64,000 nucleotides of DNA from contig NZ_JACAIS010000007.1 of the NCBI RefSeq assembly GCF_030325625.1, forward strand, positions 124,001-188,000, read 5' to 3'. The notes beneath the pieces are model-generated. The model was not told the DNA's origin. It did not search any database and worked only from the letters and a program-made list of their open reading frames with translations. Made by a program: the position numbers and the translations under genes. This document shows positions 37,043 through 46,781 of the stretch, in pieces. Numbering within the stretch: the first letter of the stretch is position 1; the number at the start of each line of letters is the position of its first letter. Origin of the DNA: Sphingobacterium sp. N143. GTDB lineage: Bacteria > Bacteroidota > Bacteroidia > Sphingobacteriales > Sphingobacteriaceae.

Positions 37043-38743
37043 CTAATATCCCTTAGCTGTGTCGTCGCCACGGGGATCAGCTCCAGTTTGTATCTTACCA
37101 TTAGGAAGTATGAGAATGTTTTCTACACGCCCAATTGTACCTCTGGGATGTATTATATAACCATCTTTTGTCAGTTTATCACGAAGTAGTGGCGATATGG
37201 CATCTTTTTCAACGTCTATACGATCTGGAAGCCACTGATGATGAAATCTTGGCGAGCTTACCGCAGATTGTGCATTTTGTCCAAAATCAATAACATTGAG
37301 GATGGCTTGGAAAACAGAGGTTATGATCGTTGACCCACCTGGAGTCCCTACAATCATAAATAATTTATTGTTTTTTTCGAGGATGGTAGGTGTCATTGAG
37401 CTCAGCATCCTTTTGCCAGGCTGAATCTCATTTGCCTTTTCGCCAGTTAGTCCATACATATTGGGAACACCGGTCTTTACGGAGAAATCGTCCATTTCAT
37501 TGTTCAGGAGAAAACCTGCACCATCAACAATTACTCCTGAACCATAGGAATCATTGAGTGTGGTCGTGATGGATACGGCATTCCCTTCCTCATCAACAAT
37601 ATTGAAGTGTGTTGTTTGTTCGCTTTCGTACCCTGGGATTACATCAGCCTGTACATCTTTGCTCAATGTGGCTTTATGGAAATTAAATGGATTGAGTTTG
37701 GACGCATTTGCACTTGAATCAATAAGAGATTGTACAGGTATTTTAACAAAATCAGGATCGCCGAGGTATTTAGCTCTGTTGGCATAGACATGGCGTTCGG
37801 CCTCAACGATAACACGGACTGTTGAGTCTGATTGGAAGCCCCAGCGCTGGAGAGGGAATTGTTCGACAGACTTTAGTAAAGCCAGCAAGGAAGTTCCTCC
37901 ACTCGAGGGGGGCGGCATTGAAATAACTTTATATCCTCTATAGGTGGAATTGATCGGGGTGCGCCAAAGGGCCCGGTAATCTGTTAAATCTTGATTCTGA
38001 ATAATTCCCTTCCCTTTGTTCATTTCAGCAACGATCAGATCAGCAGTTTTACCCTTATAGAAACCATCCCGTCCATCTGTTGCAATTCTTTCGAGTGTGT
38101 GTGCCAGTTCCTCCTGAATAAATAGATCGCTTGGTTGCCATGGAGTATCTTTAATAATGGCGGCTCCTGAAGGATTCAGTTTAACAAAGCGTTCTTTGTG
38201 GCTCTCGAATTCGTTGGCCTGTCGTTGACTGATTTTAAATCCTTTTCTGGCAAGCTCAATAGCCGGAACTACGAGTTCTTTCCATGGTAATTTCCCATAT
38301 TTCTGATGTGCTTCCCACATACCTGCGACAGAACCGGGGATACCAGATGCTAACTGACTGTATAAGCTCAAATCAGGAATAACATTGCCATGGGAATCGA
38401 GATACATATCTCTAGATGCCTTTAATGGTGCTTTCTCCCGGAAATCCAATGCATTGTATTCACCTTTATGATTGCGGTAGAGCATAAATCCGCCGCCACC
38501 GATATTACCGGCATTAGGATATACAACCGCTAGTGCAAACTGTACAGCGACAGCTGCATCTATAGCATTGCCACCACGTTTCAAGATTTTCACACCAACT
38601 GCTGACGCTAGCGGATGTGCAGTAACCACAGCAGCTTTGTTAAAGGTACTGGGCTGATCGGCTGAATTTAGCTGCCTCTGCTTTGTTGAACATGATGCGA
38701 ACAGCAAGCCTGTCATCAGACAATAAATAAGTAATTTATTCAT
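37043..38743 (-). CDS. ggt: Gamma-glutamyltranspeptidase lipoprotein
   Basis: 566 residues. Cleaves the gamma-glutamyl bond of glutathione and related compounds outside the cytoplasm. Lipobox LFASC near residues 15-19 suggests an outer-membrane lipoprotein. The precursor is processed at the catalytic Thr in TTHFNIVDEEGNAVSIT (about 380). Also present are NIGGGGFMLYR, FREKAP and the substrate loop GTPGGSTIITS. The length matches the uncut precursor. Standalone gene on the minus strand, convergent with groEL. Confidence 0.94.
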   Translation of the reverse strand: MNKLLIYCLMTGLLFASCSTKQRQLNSADQPSTFNKAAVVTAHPLASAVGVKILKRGGNAIDAAVAVQFALAVVYPNAGNIGGGGFMLYRNHKGEYNALDFREKAPLKASRDMYLDSHGNVIPDLSLYSQLASGIPGSVAGMWEAHQKYGKLPWKELVVPAIELARKGFKISQRQANEFESHKERFVKLNPSGAAIIKDTPWQPSDLFIQEELAHTLERIATDGRDGFYKGKTADLIVAEMNKGKGIIQNQDLTDYRALWRTPINSTYRGYKVISMPPPSSGGTSLLALLKSVEQFPLQRWGFQSDSTVRVIVEAERHVYANRAKYLGDPDFVKIPVQSLIDSSANASKLNPFNFHKATLSKDVQADVIPGYESEQTTHFNIVDEEGNAVSITTTLNDSYGSGVIVDGAGFLLNNEMDDFSVKTGVPNMYGLTGEKANEIQPGKRMLSSMTPTILEKNNKLFMIVGTPGGSTIITSVFQAILNVIDFGQNAQSAVSSPRFHHQWLPDRIDVEKDAISPLLRDKLTKDGYIIHPRGTIGRVENILILPNGKIQTGADPRGDDTAKGY

Positions 38744-38816
38744 AGTATTCAGTTGATACTCCTATACAGGTCCCCAAGGAATTCAGTATGAGCCAATGCC
38801 ACACTAACCGTGTGGA

Positions 38817-39143
38817 CTACTTTAATTTTTCATTATTTTTATGACGGTCGGCATCCCGAATTGATTTCTTTTGCAGGTTCTTTTCCAAGGCTTCCGTTAG
38901 ATCGATTCCTGTTTGGTTTGCTAGGCACATTAAGACAAACAACACATCGGCCATTTCATCTGCTAAGTTTACTTCTTTGTCAGATTTTTTGAAAGATTGC
39001 TCGCCATATTGCCTGGCCATGATTCTGGCAACTTCACCAACTTCTTCCATCAATATGGCTGTATTGGTTAGTTCGTTGAAATAACGTACTCCAGTGCTAT
39101 TGATCCATTTGTCAATGACCTGTTGTGCTTCCTTAATTGTCAT
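38817..39143 (-). CDS. MazG-like nucleotide pyrophosphohydrolase
   Basis: 108 residues, single-domain. The metal-binding motif EEVGE (about 33-37) pairs with DEMAD (about 62-66), the EExxE / ExxD pattern of MazG-type enzymes that hydrolyse nucleoside triphosphates for pool cleaning. It ends 19 bp before dtd on the same strand, so the two quality-control genes may be co-transcribed. The precise substrate cannot be read from sequence. Confidence 0.88.
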   Translation of the reverse strand: MTIKEAQQVIDKWINSTGVRYFNELTNTAILMEEVGEVARIMARQYGEQSFKKSDKEVNLADEMADVLFVLMCLANQTGIDLTEALEKNLQKKSIRDADRHKNNEKLK

Positions 39144-39161
39144 CTTATTCAGTATAAAAAA

Positions 39162-39620
39162 TTAAAAGTTGTCTCTATCTTTGCTGTCCATAATGATGGT
39201 GACCGGGCCATCATTTAATAGGTTGATTTTCATGTCAGCCCCAAATATGCCGATTTGAACCTGTTTTTGTAGCAGCTGACCCAGTAATTTAACCATCTCC
39301 TCATACAATGGCTTAGCTTTATCGGGTTTTGCAGCTCTGATAAATGAAGGCCTATTTCCCTTTTTTGTCTGCGCAAACAACGTGAATTGTGATATGAGCA
39401 GGATATTCCCGTCAATATCCTGTATGGATTTATTCATTAATCCCTTTTCGTCTTCAAAAATACGAAGGTTCAGAAACTTTTGCCCCAACCATTTTAGATC
39501 TTCATTCGTGTCAGCTTCTTCTATTCCTAATAAAATCAATAGTCCATTGAGTATCTGGCCTGTAATCTGTCCATCTACTGTACAAGAAGCATGCTTTACT
39601 CGTTGTATAACTGCGCGCAT
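39162..39620 (-). CDS. dtd: D-aminoacyl-tRNA deacylase
   Basis: 152 residues from ATG 39618-39620 (MRAVIQRV). Hydrolyses D-aminoacyl-tRNA. Family motifs: MRAVIQRVKHASCTVDG start, LISQFTLFAQTKKGNRPSF with the SQFTL active region, and NDGPVTI near the end with the Gly-Pro cis motif GPVTI. An upstream in-frame ATG would add 16 residues but it lies beyond a -7 box (TACCTTTG, 39640-39647), so it would not be transcribed. It is followed by the MazG-like gene. Confidence 0.95.
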   Translation of the reverse strand: MRAVIQRVKHASCTVDGQITGQILNGLLILLGIEEADTNEDLKWLGQKFLNLRIFEDEKGLMNKSIQDIDGNILLISQFTLFAQTKKGNRPSFIRAAKPDKAKPLYEEMVKLLGQLLQKQVQIGIFGADMKINLLNDGPVTIIMDSKDRDNF

Positions 39621-39748
39621 AACATAAAAAGTATAAAACCAAAGGTAAAGATTCTGATCGTCAAACACGATGTTATGTGAAATTATCCTATATATAAAGC
39701 GTCTCTTTCTCCGGTTTGAGAAAGAAACGTTTCTATTAAAAAGCTGTT

Positions 39749-42184
39749 TTAGAATTTGAAATTCAAGCCCAATAAAAAATTTGTTGGCGCCTGTGGGAAA
39801 TAGAAATTATAATATTTCCTGGCATCACCTTCCATCCATCCAAAGGTATAGCCGTTTGCCTCGTATTTTTCGTTTAAAATATTGTTCACTTGTAAACTTG
39901 CACTGATGTTTTTTATGCCAAGGGCGGTAAAGCTATAATTTGCTAAAAAATTGTTGACAAAATAGGCGGAAATGCTTCTTTCTTTTGCTGAGGAATTGTC
40001 CAGGTATTGTCTGCTGACAAATTTCGAAAGTATAGAAAAAGTCAAAGGCGCTATTGGACGGTAAGAGAAATTGCTGGAGATAATTGTACTTGGAGATAGG
40101 GCAATAGTTGTCTTTGGATAGAAGGTTTTGGTATCGCCGATGACTTCTTCAAAGTCGTTGATTTTATTTTGGCTGAAACTGGCCGTGGCAAGCCAGCTGA
40201 ATTGCTTATTAATGTTCCATGCTCCATCAAACTCCAATCCGATTCTATAGCTATCTTTTACGTTTTGTCGAATTGGGGAACCGGTATCACTAATTTCTCC
40301 TGTTGGAATTAATTGATCTTTGTAAAGCATACCATAACCATTGATTCCGATATTAAATTTTTCATTGGCAATCCGGTATCCGACTTCAATATCTTGCATT
40401 TTCTCAGGAGTTGGATCCGGCAATTTACTGTTTTTCTCTATGAAATCTTTGCGGACAGGCTCCTTTTGTGCAAATGCATAAGAGGCATAGATATTGGACT
40501 TGTCATTCAATAGATATGTCGCACCAATCTTGGGGTTTACAAAATTGAACTTTGGATGGTAATTGTAATTTTTTACCTTATCGTCATCACCATACATACG
40601 ATAATCCACATTTCGGTATTGAATGTCGGCCATGAATATCCATTTATCCAATTTATAATCCACTTTTAGAAAATTGCTAAAATCATTTTTTTGGGATTTT
40701 CCAAAGTAATATTTATCGTCAAGAAAACCTGTAGAAGCATATTCGGCCCATATTACTTGTCCATAGTGTTTGCCCTTATACTGATTGTAAGCTCCGCCCC
40801 AGGTTATTTCAAATTGTTCGTTTGGCTTGTAATTCAGTGCATACGTCATACCATAGAAATAATTATCCAGCCATCTTCTTCTGACTAGATCGGTTTGTTG
40901 TATGGTATCTTGCCCAATGATGACATCAGGTAAACCGTATTTGCTTAACATATCTCCAGGTCTCATTTCTTCATAATAGCCATAACCTCTCGTGTAATGA
41001 AGGGCTGTATTGAGTGTTAATTTATCGCTCAGGATATTCGTATAATGAAGTTGATGGTGTTTTTGCGTATAATTATCGGTTTGGTTCTGATATGTATACA
41101 GATTATAGTTGCGACCTGCATTCATAAATCGATCTCTCTCGGCTCCGGATACACCAAGGCCATTATCAGCGTAATCATCCATCCGAGACCGATCGCCGCT
41201 GATTAATGGTTCGGGGACACCATTCCAAGCCTGATATGTTTTTTCCTTTCCCCAGAATACGATGGCCTTTAAGATATGTTTCTTGCCATAATATCCACCG
41301 TCAATATAGAAGGATTGTAGATCTGAAGCCCCTCTTTCAATGTAACCTTCGCTACTAATACGGGATAATCTGGCATTGAAGGCAAATTTGTCATTAATTA
41401 AGCCTGTTCCTAGTTTTACTGTGTTTTTCCAAGTATTATAAGAGCCAAATGAATTGTTGAGTTCGGCATAAGGTTTCTCGGATAAGGTATTGGACTGAAT
41501 ATTCAGGGAAGCACCAAATGAACCTGCTCCATTGGTGGAGGTTCCTATACCACGTTGTACCTGAATACTTTCTGTGGACGAGGCAAAATCTGGAAGATTG
41601 ACAAAAAATGATCCCATGCTCTCAGCGTCATTTAAGGGAATTCCATTAAGAGTTACATTAATCCGTTGATTGTCGGAGCCTCTGATAGTCATACCAGTAT
41701 ACCCGATGCCAGCTCCTGCATCGGAGTTTACCTGTACCGATGGTGTTTGATTTAAAAGATAGGGGATATCCTGGCCAAGATTATTTCGCGTAATTTCTTC
41801 CTTTGATATGTTCTTAAATGTTGTAGGTGCATTTCTTTTTGCGCGGGTGGAGAGTACAAGGACTTCTTCAGTACGAATGTTTTTTGGCTCTAGCTGTACA
41901 GTTAATGTGGTGTTATTTTCAATAGTTACGCTTTTGCTCCAGGTTTCATATCCTATGAATGAAATCTGGACCGTGTGTTTTCCCGCAGTGATATTATAGA
42001 GTTTGATTACTCCATCCTTATCCGATTGGGCAGTAAAAGCTGCTTGTCGATCTAATGAAACCGAGACATTTTGTAAGGGTTGTTGGTTGCTCCTGTCTAC
42101 AGTTTTAATAGTTAAATTGTGCTGGGCTACAGCAATTTGACTTGAAATGGTAGCTAAAACGCTACAAATCAAAAATTTGATCAT
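39749..42184 (-). CDS. TonB-dependent outer-membrane receptor, probably thiamine-related
   Basis: 811 residues with a Sec signal (about 1-20). An N-terminal carboxypeptidase-regulatory-like domain (about 25-105) precedes the plug domain (LNQTPSVQVNSDAG, GIGYTGMTIRG, QRINVTLNGIPLNDAES) and a 22-strand barrel ending in a terminal Phe (NFLLGLNFKF). Control by the TPP riboswitch directly upstream is the main evidence for a thiamine or thiamine-precursor substrate. No thiamine transporter or biosynthesis gene lies beside it in this window. It is not SusC-like (no SusD partner). Confidence 0.92.
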   Translation of the reverse strand: MIKFLICSVLATISSQIAVAQHNLTIKTVDRSNQQPLQNVSVSLDRQAAFTAQSDKDGVIKLYNITAGKHTVQISFIGYETWSKSVTIENNTTLTVQLEPKNIRTEEVLVLSTRAKRNAPTTFKNISKEEITRNNLGQDIPYLLNQTPSVQVNSDAGAGIGYTGMTIRGSDNQRINVTLNGIPLNDAESMGSFFVNLPDFASSTESIQVQRGIGTSTNGAGSFGASLNIQSNTLSEKPYAELNNSFGSYNTWKNTVKLGTGLINDKFAFNARLSRISSEGYIERGASDLQSFYIDGGYYGKKHILKAIVFWGKEKTYQAWNGVPEPLISGDRSRMDDYADNGLGVSGAERDRFMNAGRNYNLYTYQNQTDNYTQKHHQLHYTNILSDKLTLNTALHYTRGYGYYEEMRPGDMLSKYGLPDVIIGQDTIQQTDLVRRRWLDNYFYGMTYALNYKPNEQFEITWGGAYNQYKGKHYGQVIWAEYASTGFLDDKYYFGKSQKNDFSNFLKVDYKLDKWIFMADIQYRNVDYRMYGDDDKVKNYNYHPKFNFVNPKIGATYLLNDKSNIYASYAFAQKEPVRKDFIEKNSKLPDPTPEKMQDIEVGYRIANEKFNIGINGYGMLYKDQLIPTGEISDTGSPIRQNVKDSYRIGLEFDGAWNINKQFSWLATASFSQNKINDFEEVIGDTKTFYPKTTIALSPSTIISSNFSYRPIAPLTFSILSKFVSRQYLDNSSAKERSISAYFVNNFLANYSFTALGIKNISASLQVNNILNEKYEANGYTFGWMEGDARKYYNFYFPQAPTNFLLGLNFKF

Positions 42185-42194
42185 GGTGATGTGT

Positions 42195-42213
42195 TTTGTT
42201 TAAGTTAAACAAA
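42195..42213 (-). promoter_or_regulatory. Perfect palindrome directly upstream of the TonB receptor start
   Basis: TTTGTTTAA-G-TTAAACAAA, 9-bp arms with one central base, 10 nt before the ATG (42182-42184). It could fold as a hairpin near the ribosome site and serve as part of the riboswitch expression platform. Confidence 0.4.
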
Positions 42214-42249
42214 CCATAGCCAGGGGTTACTATGATTGCTCCATTTAAC

Positions 42250-42362
42250 TAACCTCTCCCTACGCCAGCATTATCTGGATCAGGTGTACAGAACTTAATC
42301 TGTTGGGTGTAATCTCAGCCTTTATTTGTGTTCCTGACAAAAAAGGCACCCCTATTCGATGT
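42250..42362 (-). ncRNA. TPP (THI-box) riboswitch
   Basis: On the minus strand the classical order is visible: GGGGTGCC (42345-42352), GGCTGAGA, the ACCTGATCCAGATAATGC segment and GCGTAGGG. These are the conserved pyrimidine- and pyrophosphate-sensing parts of the TPP aptamer. It controls the TonB receptor at 39749-42184, lowering expression when thiamine pyrophosphate is plentiful. AGGGGT of the first stem can also pair with ACCCCT downstream (42222-42227), a possible switch. The rest of the 424-bp gap to 42608 holds only an AT-rich promoter region. Confidence 0.95.
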
Positions 42363-42608
42363 TGCGAATATATAAATTAAAATTGATATGCTGTATAAAG
42401 ATATAATTTGTGACAAGGAAGGTATAGTACAAAAAAACTTAAAATTTCTTTTGAATTTAAACTTTTTCGTTATATGTTGCTTTTGGTGTTTATAATTCTT
42501 TTTAGGTACCTTGGCATAGATTTTTCTACTGCTGATATGTATTCATACAGGTCAAAAATTTTTTAGTAGAATTTATGATTATCATTTAAATGAGAGTGAG
42601 GATATAAA

Positions 42609-43784
42609 ATGTTAAAATATTTAAGCGCGAATTATATTCTACCGATTACATCCATGCCAATAAAAGATGGGATCATTGCGGTAGATGAAGAGGGGGTAAT
42701 TCAAGGTATCTATGATCCTACTTCATTTACGCCAACTGATAAAATCAATATTGAGAAATACGAAGGGGTGATCATTCCTGGTTTTATCAATGCGCACTGC
42801 CATATCGAACTATCCCACATGAAAGGGGCTGTACCTACAGGCACTGGGCTTCCAAGTTTTTTGAGTAAGGTCATGACCTCACGGGCTGCATCAATGAAAA
42901 AGATGGATGATGCCATGGCAAGAGCCGATAAGGAAATGTACGAAAATGGTATTGTGGCTGTAGGTGATCATGCAAACACGGATAATTCTTCTAAATTGAA
43001 AGAAGACTCGAAGATATTATACCATACGTTTGTCGAAGTCATCGGAATTGAGCCTGATGAAGCAGATTTTAAATTAAAGGAGGCAAAATTGTTGACTCAA
43101 GAATTTAGAAATGGCCATGTTTCCATGACACCGCATGCTCCATATTCCTGTTCAAAAGTCCTTTTTAAGAAATTCAAAAAACTAGTATCTGATACAAATA
43201 TTATAAGCATTCACAACCAAGAAAGTGAAGAAGAAAATAAATTGTTCAGATACAAAATGGGGGCGTTTCTCAACTTTTATGAAAGTATTGGCAAGAGTGC
43301 TGATTCCATTAAAGCTCAAGCCCGAAATTCAATTCAATCCTATTTGCCCTATTTACCGTATCCGAATAAGCTGATATTAGTCCATAATACGTATACTTCC
43401 CTAAAGGATTTAGATTTTGTGGAGCGGATGGACCGGGATGTGGTCTGGTGTTTATGCCCTAAAGCAAATTTATATATTGAAGGGACATTGCCTAAAATTC
43501 AAAATTTTGTAAATGCTGGACAACCTTTAGTTATTGGAACAGATAGTTTAGCGTCAAACGATACACTTTCTATCTTAGAAGAGCTTAAAGTTTTACATAA
43601 ACATTTTGAGGATCTGGATTTTTTACAAACGATTCAATGGGCGACTATTAACGGGGCTGTGGCGTTGAATATTCAAGATGAATTTGGATCGTTGGAAATT
43701 GGTAAGAAGCCAGGAGTTGTTTTGCTTCAGGGGATGGAACACATGCGATTAACTGATCATGTTAAAGTCAAACGCTTGATATAG
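42609..43784 (+). CDS. Amidohydrolase-superfamily deaminase-like enzyme
   Basis: 391 residues. Cytosolic metal-dependent hydrolase of the TIM-barrel amidohydrolase superfamily. The metal motif appears as NAHCHIELSH (H-x-H, about 61-70). Further active-site segments are TPHAPYSCS, IHNQESEEE, VHNTYTS and GTDSLASND. This pattern is closest to the aminodeoxyfutalosine or S-adenosylhomocysteine deaminase group. The exact substrate cannot be fixed and no menaquinone gene lies nearby to support one. It is followed by acylphosphatase 37 bp later. Confidence 0.85.
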   Translation: MLKYLSANYILPITSMPIKDGIIAVDEEGVIQGIYDPTSFTPTDKINIEKYEGVIIPGFINAHCHIELSHMKGAVPTGTGLPSFLSKVMTSRAASMKKMDDAMARADKEMYENGIVAVGDHANTDNSSKLKEDSKILYHTFVEVIGIEPDEADFKLKEAKLLTQEFRNGHVSMTPHAPYSCSKVLFKKFKKLVSDTNIISIHNQESEEENKLFRYKMGAFLNFYESIGKSADSIKAQARNSIQSYLPYLPYPNKLILVHNTYTSLKDLDFVERMDRDVVWCLCPKANLYIEGTLPKIQNFVNAGQPLVIGTDSLASNDTLSILEELKVLHKHFEDLDFLQTIQWATINGAVALNIQDEFGSLEIGKKPGVVLLQGMEHMRLTDHVKVKRLI

Positions 43785-43808
43785 TATTTAATTCCAATAA
43801 AACTTCTG

Positions 43809-43816
43809 TACTTTTG
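43809..43816 (+). promoter_or_regulatory. -7 promoter box for acylphosphatase, 5 nt before ATG
   Basis: TACTTTTG matches TAnnTTTG and ends 5 nt before ATG 43822, implying a leaderless transcript. Confidence 0.5.
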
Positions 43817-43821
43817 CTCTT

Positions 43822-44103
43822 ATGAAACATTTGAATATTTCAATAAGAGGTAAAGTACAAGGAGTCTTTTTTCGACTGACGGCCAAAGCGGTTGCCAATC
43901 AGGTCGGTGTGAAGGGCTTTGTGCTCAATCAAAAGGATGGATCTGTTTACATCGAGGCCGAGGGCGACGATTTTGCGCTTGATTCATTGTTGGATTTCTG
44001 CCAGGAAGGTCCGGAAGATGCAAATGTTGAAGCTGTTGAAGTGAAGGAAGGCGAGCTAAAGGGCTTTTCTAATTTTGAAGTGATTAAAAGAGTCCAATCC
44101 TAA
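43822..44103 (+). CDS. acyP: Acylphosphatase
   Basis: 93 residues, typical length. Hydrolyses carboxyl-phosphate bonds. The signature GKVQGVFFR (about 11-19) supplies the catalytic Arg, and GFVLNQKDGSVYIEAEG (about 32-48) supplies the catalytic Asn. Cytosolic. It starts 37 bp after the amidohydrolase and has its own probable -7 box. It is followed 11 bp later by the flippase. Confidence 0.94.
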   Translation: MKHLNISIRGKVQGVFFRLTAKAVANQVGVKGFVLNQKDGSVYIEAEGDDFALDSLLDFCQEGPEDANVEAVEVKEGELKGFSNFEVIKRVQS

Positions 44104-44114
44104 ACTTTTCCGTT

Positions 44115-45620
44115 TTGTCAGTACTAAAGAAATTCGCCGGACAGACCATGATCTATGGGATGAGCACGATTATAGCACGTTTGCTTTACTTCGTGATGAC
44201 ACCCCTGTATGTTAATAAGTATCCCCCAGCTTCCTATGGTGTTGTAACCCAAATGTACGCATGGGCTTCTATGATCAATGCAATACTTGCATTTGGAATG
44301 GAGACTACATTTTTCAGGTATCTCCAAAAGGTCGAGGAAAAGGACAAACCCAAAGTCTTTAGCAATAGTTTTATTGTTATTGCTGTTTTAGCTGTGTTAT
44401 TTTTTGTAACTGCGTTTATTTTTGCTGGTACCATTGGTACTTGGCTAAAAAAAGGAGAATATAGTGCGGATTTTGAACGATATGTGAAATATTTTGCTTT
44501 GATATTGGCAATGGATGCTCTGGCCGTGGTTCCTTTTGCAAAATTAAGATCAGAGGGAAGACCTATTCAATTTGGAGTGATCAAATTGGCGAATATCGGC
44601 ATTATGGTCTCTCTAAATCTATTCTTTATTATGCTGGTCCCTTATCTGATTAATCAAGGGGGAACTTTTGGGGCGTGGTGTTCAGGTTGGTACCGTGATG
44701 AATGGATCGGTTATATTTTTATTTCCAATATCGTTGCTAGCGCTGTTACCCTATTATTGCTTTTACCTCAAATGAAGGGATTTTCTTTCAGGCCTGAGAA
44801 GCAATTGATCTTAAAAATGCTATCCTATAGCACACCAATCTTAATAGCCAATATTTCCTATATTATTAATGAAAACTTAGATAAGATCGTGCTTCCAATG
44901 TATTTACCAAAGGATGTCGGTGATCAAGATCTAGGCATATATGGAGCCGTAGGAAAATTGGCGATGTTCCTGAGTATTTTTGTCCAGGCTTTTCGATTAG
45001 GTGCTGAACCATTTTTCTTTTCGTATTCAAAAAACGCCAATGCAAAGAAAACCTATGCGATCATCATGGAGTACTTTGTTATTGTGATGATGTTGGTGAT
45101 GCTGGGCATAACAGCAAATATAGATTGGTTAAAATATTTTATAAAAGGTAAGGATGAGGTGACACGGGAGTTATATTGGTCGGGTCTTTTTATTGTTCCT
45201 TTATTATTATTCAACTATGTCTTACTGGGGATCTATATGAATTTGTCCGTATGGTATAAGCTATCAGATCAAACCCGTTATGCGCTATATATCTCACTTG
45301 TAGGGGCAGGAATAACTATAGTAGCCAACTATTATCTGATTCCTAAATATAGTTATGTAGGCGCGGCAATTGTTACCTTCCTGGCTTATTTCTCAATGGT
45401 GGTGCTATCTTATATCTGGGGACAAAAAAATTATCCTATTCCATATAAACTGGGCAAAATATTGCTGTATATTGTGACGGGCATATTGTTCTCCTATCTT
45501 TCCTATTTTGTATTCCAACATAATGTTTTCATCGGTAACGGTTTGCTGATGGTTTATATAGTGGGGATATTTCTGATGGAACGAAATCAACTCAAGCAAT
45601 TTATAAGAAAGAGAGCTTAA
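44115..45620 (+). CDS. Polysaccharide flippase, MATE/Wzx-like
   Basis: 501 residues with 12-14 hydrophobic segments across the whole length. The N-terminus (SVLKKFAGQTMIYGMSTI) and the overall pattern fit the oligosaccharide flippase (polysaccharide biosynthesis protein, MVF/MATE-like) family. No ATG fits the N-terminus; TTG at 44115 is used, 11 bp after the acylphosphatase stop, so the genes may be coupled. No glycosyltransferases lie nearby, so the lipid-linked substrate is unknown. A hairpin terminator follows. Confidence 0.88.
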   Translation: MSVLKKFAGQTMIYGMSTIIARLLYFVMTPLYVNKYPPASYGVVTQMYAWASMINAILAFGMETTFFRYLQKVEEKDKPKVFSNSFIVIAVLAVLFFVTAFIFAGTIGTWLKKGEYSADFERYVKYFALILAMDALAVVPFAKLRSEGRPIQFGVIKLANIGIMVSLNLFFIMLVPYLINQGGTFGAWCSGWYRDEWIGYIFISNIVASAVTLLLLLPQMKGFSFRPEKQLILKMLSYSTPILIANISYIINENLDKIVLPMYLPKDVGDQDLGIYGAVGKLAMFLSIFVQAFRLGAEPFFFSYSKNANAKKTYAIIMEYFVIVMMLVMLGITANIDWLKYFIKGKDEVTRELYWSGLFIVPLLLFNYVLLGIYMNLSVWYKLSDQTRYALYISLVGAGITIVANYYLIPKYSYVGAAIVTFLAYFSMVVLSYIWGQKNYPIPYKLGKILLYIVTGILFSYLSYFVFQHNVFIGNGLLMVYIVGIFLMERNQLKQFIRKRA

Positions 45621-45623
45621 ACG

Positions 45624-45666
45624 AAAAGGCCGTGCTGATGTAATTAAATTCAGCACGGCCTTTTTG
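45624..45666. terminator. Bidirectional hairpin terminator between flippase and dus
   Basis: AAAAGGCCGTGCTGA pairs with TCAGCACGGCCTTTT around an AT-rich loop, with T runs on both strands. It lies between convergent genes and can stop both. Confidence 0.88.
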
Positions 45667-45688
45667 TTTATAGATTCTGTTATTAAGC

Positions 45689-46690
45689 TTAAACTATTTC
45701 AGCTTCAGCTGTGAAATTATGTTCAATCTCGTGAAGTACCTCAAGTATTTCTGTTTGGCTTTGCAGACTAACCAATTTCATCCGATGCTCTTTAAAATTA
45801 GGAATTCCTTTAAAGTAATTTGCGTAATGTCTTCGCATTTCGAAAATTCCTAGTTTGTCACCCTTCCATTCAATGGATTTGTTCAGGTGTGTCCTACAGA
45901 CCTCGACACGTTCAGCAATAGTAGGTCCTTCTAATCGCTGCCCAGTTTTGAAAAAATGTTTTATTTCTCTAAAGATCCAAGGATATCCAATTGCCGCACG
46001 GCCAATCATAATTCCATCCACTTCAAATTCTTGTCGCCACGCAGCGGCTTTTTCAACAGAGTCTACATCTCCATTGCCAAAAATCGGAATCTGAATGCGC
46101 GGATTACGTTTTATATCACGGATCATGGACCAGTCTGCCTGCCCTTTGTATAATTGGGCACGTGTACGTCCATGTATGGCAAGAGCCTTAATACCTACAT
46201 CCTGTAATCTTTCTGCGACTTCGTACACATTTTTAGTATTGTCGTCCCAACCAAGACGGGTCTTCACTGTGACTGGCAGATCTGTTGCATCTACAACAGC
46301 TTTGGTCATCGCTACCATTTTATCAATGTCCTGTAGCAAGGATGAACCAGCTCCTTTACAGACCACTTTTTTAACTGGACAGCCATAATTGATGTCGATT
46401 AAATCGGGACCAGCCTTGGTACAGATTTCAGTCGACTGGCGCATACTTTCAATGTCACCACCAAAGATCTGGATACCAATAGGTCGTTCATATTCAAAAA
46501 TATCTAGCTTCTGAACTGATTTGGCAGCATCCCGAATAAGTCCTTCCGAAGAGATAAATTCAGTATACATTAAATCAACACCATTCTGTTTGCATACATA
46601 GCGAAACGGAGGATCGCTTACATCCTCCATCGGAGCTAGTAACAAAGGGAATTCACCCAAATCAATATTTTCACCAATCTTAACCGACAT
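45689..46690 (-). CDS. dusB: tRNA-dihydrouridine synthase, DusB-type
   Basis: 333 residues. FMN-dependent reduction of uridine in tRNA. Signature DLIDINYGCPVKKV near residue 95 and the catalytic Cys in VVCKGAGSSLL. ALAIHGRTRAQLYKG and the terminal flavin motif IMIGRAAIGYPWIF are also present. Dus subtype is inferred from overall layout. A -7 box TACCTTTG (46708-46715) sits 17 nt before the ATG. It is convergent with the flippase across the shared terminator. Confidence 0.93.
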   Translation of the reverse strand: MSVKIGENIDLGEFPLLLAPMEDVSDPPFRYVCKQNGVDLMYTEFISSEGLIRDAAKSVQKLDIFEYERPIGIQIFGGDIESMRQSTEICTKAGPDLIDINYGCPVKKVVCKGAGSSLLQDIDKMVAMTKAVVDATDLPVTVKTRLGWDDNTKNVYEVAERLQDVGIKALAIHGRTRAQLYKGQADWSMIRDIKRNPRIQIPIFGNGDVDSVEKAAAWRQEFEVDGIMIGRAAIGYPWIFREIKHFFKTGQRLEGPTIAERVEVCRTHLNKSIEWKGDKLGIFEMRRHYANYFKGIPNFKEHRMKLVSLQSQTEILEVLHEIEHNFTAEAEIV

Positions 46691-46781
46691 CTTCGATAAA
46701 TTTTTTACAAAGGTACAAAATTTGACATTAGTATCCAGATTGTGGGATCAGACTTGATAATGATCCATTGCTTTTATGTTC

